Source: a bacterium
GTDB lineage: Bacteria > Patescibacteria > Dojkabacteria > JAKAPS01 > JAJZLI01
Direction of reading: 5' to 3'
Length of the DNA: 17,230 nt
Assembly: GCA_021846685.1 (NCBI GenBank)
Contig: JAJZWL010000013.1
Span: forward strand, 1-17,230
Under the pieces are notes generated by a model. That model did no database searches, had not been told where the DNA came from, and saw only the letters and a list, made by a program, of their open reading frames with translations. Positions within the stretch are counted from its first letter, which is position 1, and every line of letters starts with the position of its first letter. Positions 15,051 through 17,230 of this stretch are shown piece by piece. The position numbers and the translations under genes were made by a program.

Positions 15051-15440
15051 ATGAATAATAATAAAAGAAAAATGAAAGTACTGTTTATAGAGGATGAGGT
15101 GAATATTGCATTTTTATATGCTAGAGCTTTTGAGCAAGACAATTTTATAATAATTAACGCATATACAGGAGAAGAAGGTTTGATTATGGCAAAAAATGAA
15201 AAACCTGATTTTATCCTACTTGATATTATGTTACCAGGAATGAATGGATTAGATGTATTAAAAGAATTAAAAGCTTCTCCCTCAACAATGGCAATTCCTG
15301 TTATACTTTTAACAAATCTTTCGGATGATACGACTATTAAAGAAGGATTTGCTAGGGATGCTGCAGGGTACATTATCAAATCATTTCACTCTACTAAACA
15401 AATAATAGAAGAAGTAAAATCAATTCTTAAAATTTCATAA
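15051..15440 (+). CDS. Single-domain response regulator (receiver only)
   Basis: This 129-residue protein is one CheY-like receiver and nothing else. It has the acidic pocket FIEDE (12-16), the phospho-accepting Asp58 in LLDIMLPGMNGLDVL, Thr88 in ILLTN and the conserved Lys110 in YIIKS. No DNA-binding or enzymatic output domain follows, so it must act by protein contact or as a phosphate relay or sink. The Lys is followed by Ser where most receivers have Pro. The histidine kinase at the left edge is the only kinase in view and is 14 kb away, so pairing is a guess. ATG 15051 is favoured by the promoter; ATG 15072 is possible and would still leave the whole domain. prfB begins 13 nt later, probably in the same transcript. 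Confidence 0.92.
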   Translation: MNNNKRKMKVLFIEDEVNIAFLYARAFEQDNFIIINAYTGEEGLIMAKNEKPDFILLDIMLPGMNGLDVLKELKASPSTMAIPVILLTNLSDDTTIKEGFARDAAGYIIKSFHSTKQIIEEVKSILKIS

Positions 15441-15453
15441 AACCTATACAACA

Positions 15454-16539
15454 ATGGAAATTATAAAAGAGAAAATCTCTGTATTAGAAAAAAGATTGAT
15501 TGATATTAAAAAAAATATAGATTTCGGTACTATAGAAAAAAGAATAAATGAATTAGAAGCAGAATCTGTTGTGGAAAATTTTTGGGATGATTCTAATAAG
15601 GCTACTGTTATAATGAAAGAACTGACAGATTCTAAGTCAGAAATAGAAACATTAAATTCCTTGGAAGATAGGATCTCATATTTAAAAGAATTAACAGAAC
15701 TTTCTACAGAGGATATTGAAAGTTTAAAAAAAGAAGTAGATACAGAATTAATATCAATTGATACTGCTTTCGAAAAAATTGAATATAAAGCTTATTTATC
15801 AGGTAAATTTGATAGAAATGGAGCAATATTCTCTATTCATGCAGGTCAAGGTGGTACAGAGGCTATGGATTGGAGTGAAATGTTATTTAGAATGTATACA
15901 AGATATTTTCAATCTAAGGGATGGAAATATGAAATTATAGATAGTGTTTATGGAAATGAAGCAGGTATAAGTAGTATCAGTATAATGGTAGAGGGTTTAT
16001 ATGTTTATGGTTATATGAAAAGAGAAAGTGGAACTCATAGACTGGTAAGGGTCTCTCCTTTTAATGCACAGGGATTAAGACAAACATCTTTTTCTTTAGT
16101 AGAAGTTACTCCTATTATAGAAGATAATAATGAGATAGAAATTAGAGATGAAGATATAGAATTTTCTGCAACCCGAGGTGGTGGGCCTGGGGGACAAAAT
16201 GTAAATAAAGTCTCTACTAAAGTGACTTTAAAACATGTTCCTACAGGTATAGTAGTTATAGCGGGAGCTGAAAGATCTCAAGTGCAAAATAGAGAATATG
16301 CCATGAAAAAATTAAGAGCTCAGATTTATAAATTAGAAGAAGAAAGACAGATAAAAGAATTAGCAGATCTAAAAGGTGAGCATAAAATGGCAATGTGGGG
16401 AAATCAAATTAGAAATTATGTTTTGAATCCATATAAATTAGTTAAAGATTTAAGGACTAAGGTAGAAACAACAGATACAGAATCAGTATTAAATGGTGAT
16501 CTAGATATTTTTGTATACGCAGAAATAAAGCTCAATTGA
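15454..16539 (+). CDS. prfB: Peptide chain release factor 2
   Basis: RF2 ends translation at UGA and UAA. The 361-residue protein has the coiled N-terminal domain, IHAGQGGTEAMDW (128-140), the stop-reading SPF tripeptide (201-203) and the universal GGQ (246-248), which triggers peptide release. The C-terminal end is complete. In many bacteria prfB contains an in-frame UGA and a programmed +1 frameshift around codon 26; here the frame is continuous, and no UGA occurs in that region. The gene's own stop is TGA. No Shine-Dalgarno precedes ATG 15454, 13 nt after the response regulator. ftsE follows, an order common in bacteria. Confidence 0.97.
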   Translation: MEIIKEKISVLEKRLIDIKKNIDFGTIEKRINELEAESVVENFWDDSNKATVIMKELTDSKSEIETLNSLEDRISYLKELTELSTEDIESLKKEVDTELISIDTAFEKIEYKAYLSGKFDRNGAIFSIHAGQGGTEAMDWSEMLFRMYTRYFQSKGWKYEIIDSVYGNEAGISSISIMVEGLYVYGYMKRESGTHRLVRVSPFNAQGLRQTSFSLVEVTPIIEDNNEIEIRDEDIEFSATRGGGPGGQNVNKVSTKVTLKHVPTGIVVIAGAERSQVQNREYAMKKLRAQIYKLEEERQIKELADLKGEHKMAMWGNQIRNYVLNPYKLVKDLRTKVETTDTESVLNGDLDIFVYAEIKLN

Positions 16540-16562
16540 AAATTTATCTCTTTTATTATATT
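16536..16562 (+). promoter_or_regulatory. Possible ftsE promoter
   Basis: TTGAAA (16536-16541, 5 of 6) overlaps the prfB stop, and TATATT (16557-16562, 5 of 6) ends 9 nt before the ftsE ATG. The spacer is only 15 nt, below the usual 16-18, so the call is weak; readthrough from prfB is equally possible. Confidence 0.35.
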
Positions 16563-16571
16563 CTATAGTAT

Positions 16572-17230
16572 ATGCTAACTTTTAAAAATGTTTCAAAAAA
16601 TTATAAAAATAGAGTAGTGCTGGATGATATAAACTTTAATATAGATGAGGGGGAATTTGTATTCTTGGTAGGGCATTCAGGAGCCGGGAAAAGTACAATA
16701 ATAAGGCTTATTATAAAAGAAGAGAATTTAACATCTGGTAGTATTCATTTTGCAGGATACGATATTGAAAAATTAGATAAAAAAGCACTTCCTTACTTAC
16801 GAAGGGAAGTTGGTGTTGTATTTCAAGATTTTAAATTATTGGAAAGAAAAACTGCGTTTGAAAATGTGGCTTTTGCCTTAGAATTATCAGATCATACAAA
16901 TAAAGAAATAAAAAAGGGAGTAGATTATATTTTAGAGATGGTAGGTCTTAGTTCTAATTCAAAATTATTTCCTTATCAGCTTTCAGGAGGAGAGAGACAA
17001 AGAGTTGCTATTGCAAGAGCTCTTGTAAATAATCCTCACATTCTTATAGCAGATGAGCCAACTGGAAACTTAGATCCATCTGTTAGTTGGGATATTATAC
17101 AACTTCTGAATAAAATCAATGGTTGGGGTACAACAATTTTAATGGCAACCCATGCGTCTGATGTAGTAAATTCATTACAAAAAAGAGTAATTGCTTTAGA
17201 TGAAGGTAGGATTATTAGAGATTCACAAGG
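16572..17230 (+). CDS. ftsE: Cell-division ATPase FtsE, 3' end cut off by the window
   Basis: FtsE is the ATPase of the FtsEX complex, which couples ATP hydrolysis in the cytoplasm to activation of cell-wall hydrolases at the division site. From ATG 16572 the frame is open to the window end, giving 219 residues of an expected 220-230. Visible are MLTFKNVSKNY, Walker A GHSGAGKST (39-47), the Q-loop VFQDFKLL, the ABC signature LSGGERQR, Walker B ILIADEPTGNLD and the H-loop His in MATHASD. The FtsE-type phrase FQDFKLL separates it from LolD-like relatives. Its place after prfB supports FtsE, and ftsX is expected just beyond the edge. No Shine-Dalgarno is present. Confidence 0.93.
   Translation, partial: MLTFKNVSKNYKNRVVLDDINFNIDEGEFVFLVGHSGAGKSTIIRLIIKEENLTSGSIHFAGYDIEKLDKKALPYLRREVGVVFQDFKLLERKTAFENVAFALELSDHTNKEIKKGVDYILEMVGLSSNSKLFPYQLSGGERQRVAIARALVNNPHILIADEPTGNLDPSVSWDIIQLLNKINGWGTTILMATHASDVVNSLQKRVIALDEGRIIRDSQ

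Noticed and set aside
1..17230. Recoded UGA (Gly or Trp), as in Gracilibacteria or Mycoplasma
   Set aside because: prfB is present, pyk and prfB end at TGA at the expected family length, and no gene needs an internal TGA to be read through.

Overview
This is a strongly AT-rich, gene-dense window in which every gene reads with the standard bacterial code. Compact housekeeping genes, very short gaps, a near-total lack of Shine-Dalgarno sequences, and trimmed versions of common proteins (RSH without ACT domain, receiver-only response regulator) suggest a streamlined bacterium. A member of the Candidate Phyla Radiation (Patescibacteria) is the best fit, but this is an inference from style and not a phylogenetic placement. 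UGA is a stop here: prfB (RF2) is present and itself ends in TGA. That argues against the UGA-to-Gly lineages (Gracilibacteria, Absconditabacteria).

Layout, left to right. A sensor histidine kinase enters from the left edge with its 5' end missing. A metallo-beta-lactamase-fold hydrolase and dnaB follow as a pair, then a PP2C-like phosphatase and pyruvate kinase, each with its own promoter. A minus-strand membrane protein with an internally duplicated Asn/Thr-rich N-terminus lies back to back with recA. The recA-recJ-RSH-def run is tightly packed (3 to 7 nt gaps) and looks like one operon for DNA repair, alarmone signalling and protein maturation. An HU gene follows, ending at a bidirectional terminator that also forms the 3' end of the minus-strand slipin-miaA pair. 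galE diverges from slipin. Finally a single-domain response regulator, prfB and ftsE run to the right edge, where ftsE is cut off; prfB-ftsE(-ftsX) is a widely conserved order.

Regulation is unusually readable. In front of at least five genes a good -35/-10 pair with a 17-nt spacer ends only 6 to 9 nt before the ATG, so these mRNAs are predicted to be leaderless or nearly so. HU is the clear exception, with a textbook Shine-Dalgarno. The most notable items are this start architecture, the RSH protein whose hydrolase metal ligands are all replaced, the duplicated segment of the membrane protein, and overlapping divergent promoters upstream of recA. I found no mobile element, CRISPR array, rRNA or tRNA, and no convincing new defence or biosynthetic system. 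No gap exceeds 300 nt; the longest (11469-11628, 13739-13905, 14914-15050) are accounted for by terminators and promoters or show nothing further.
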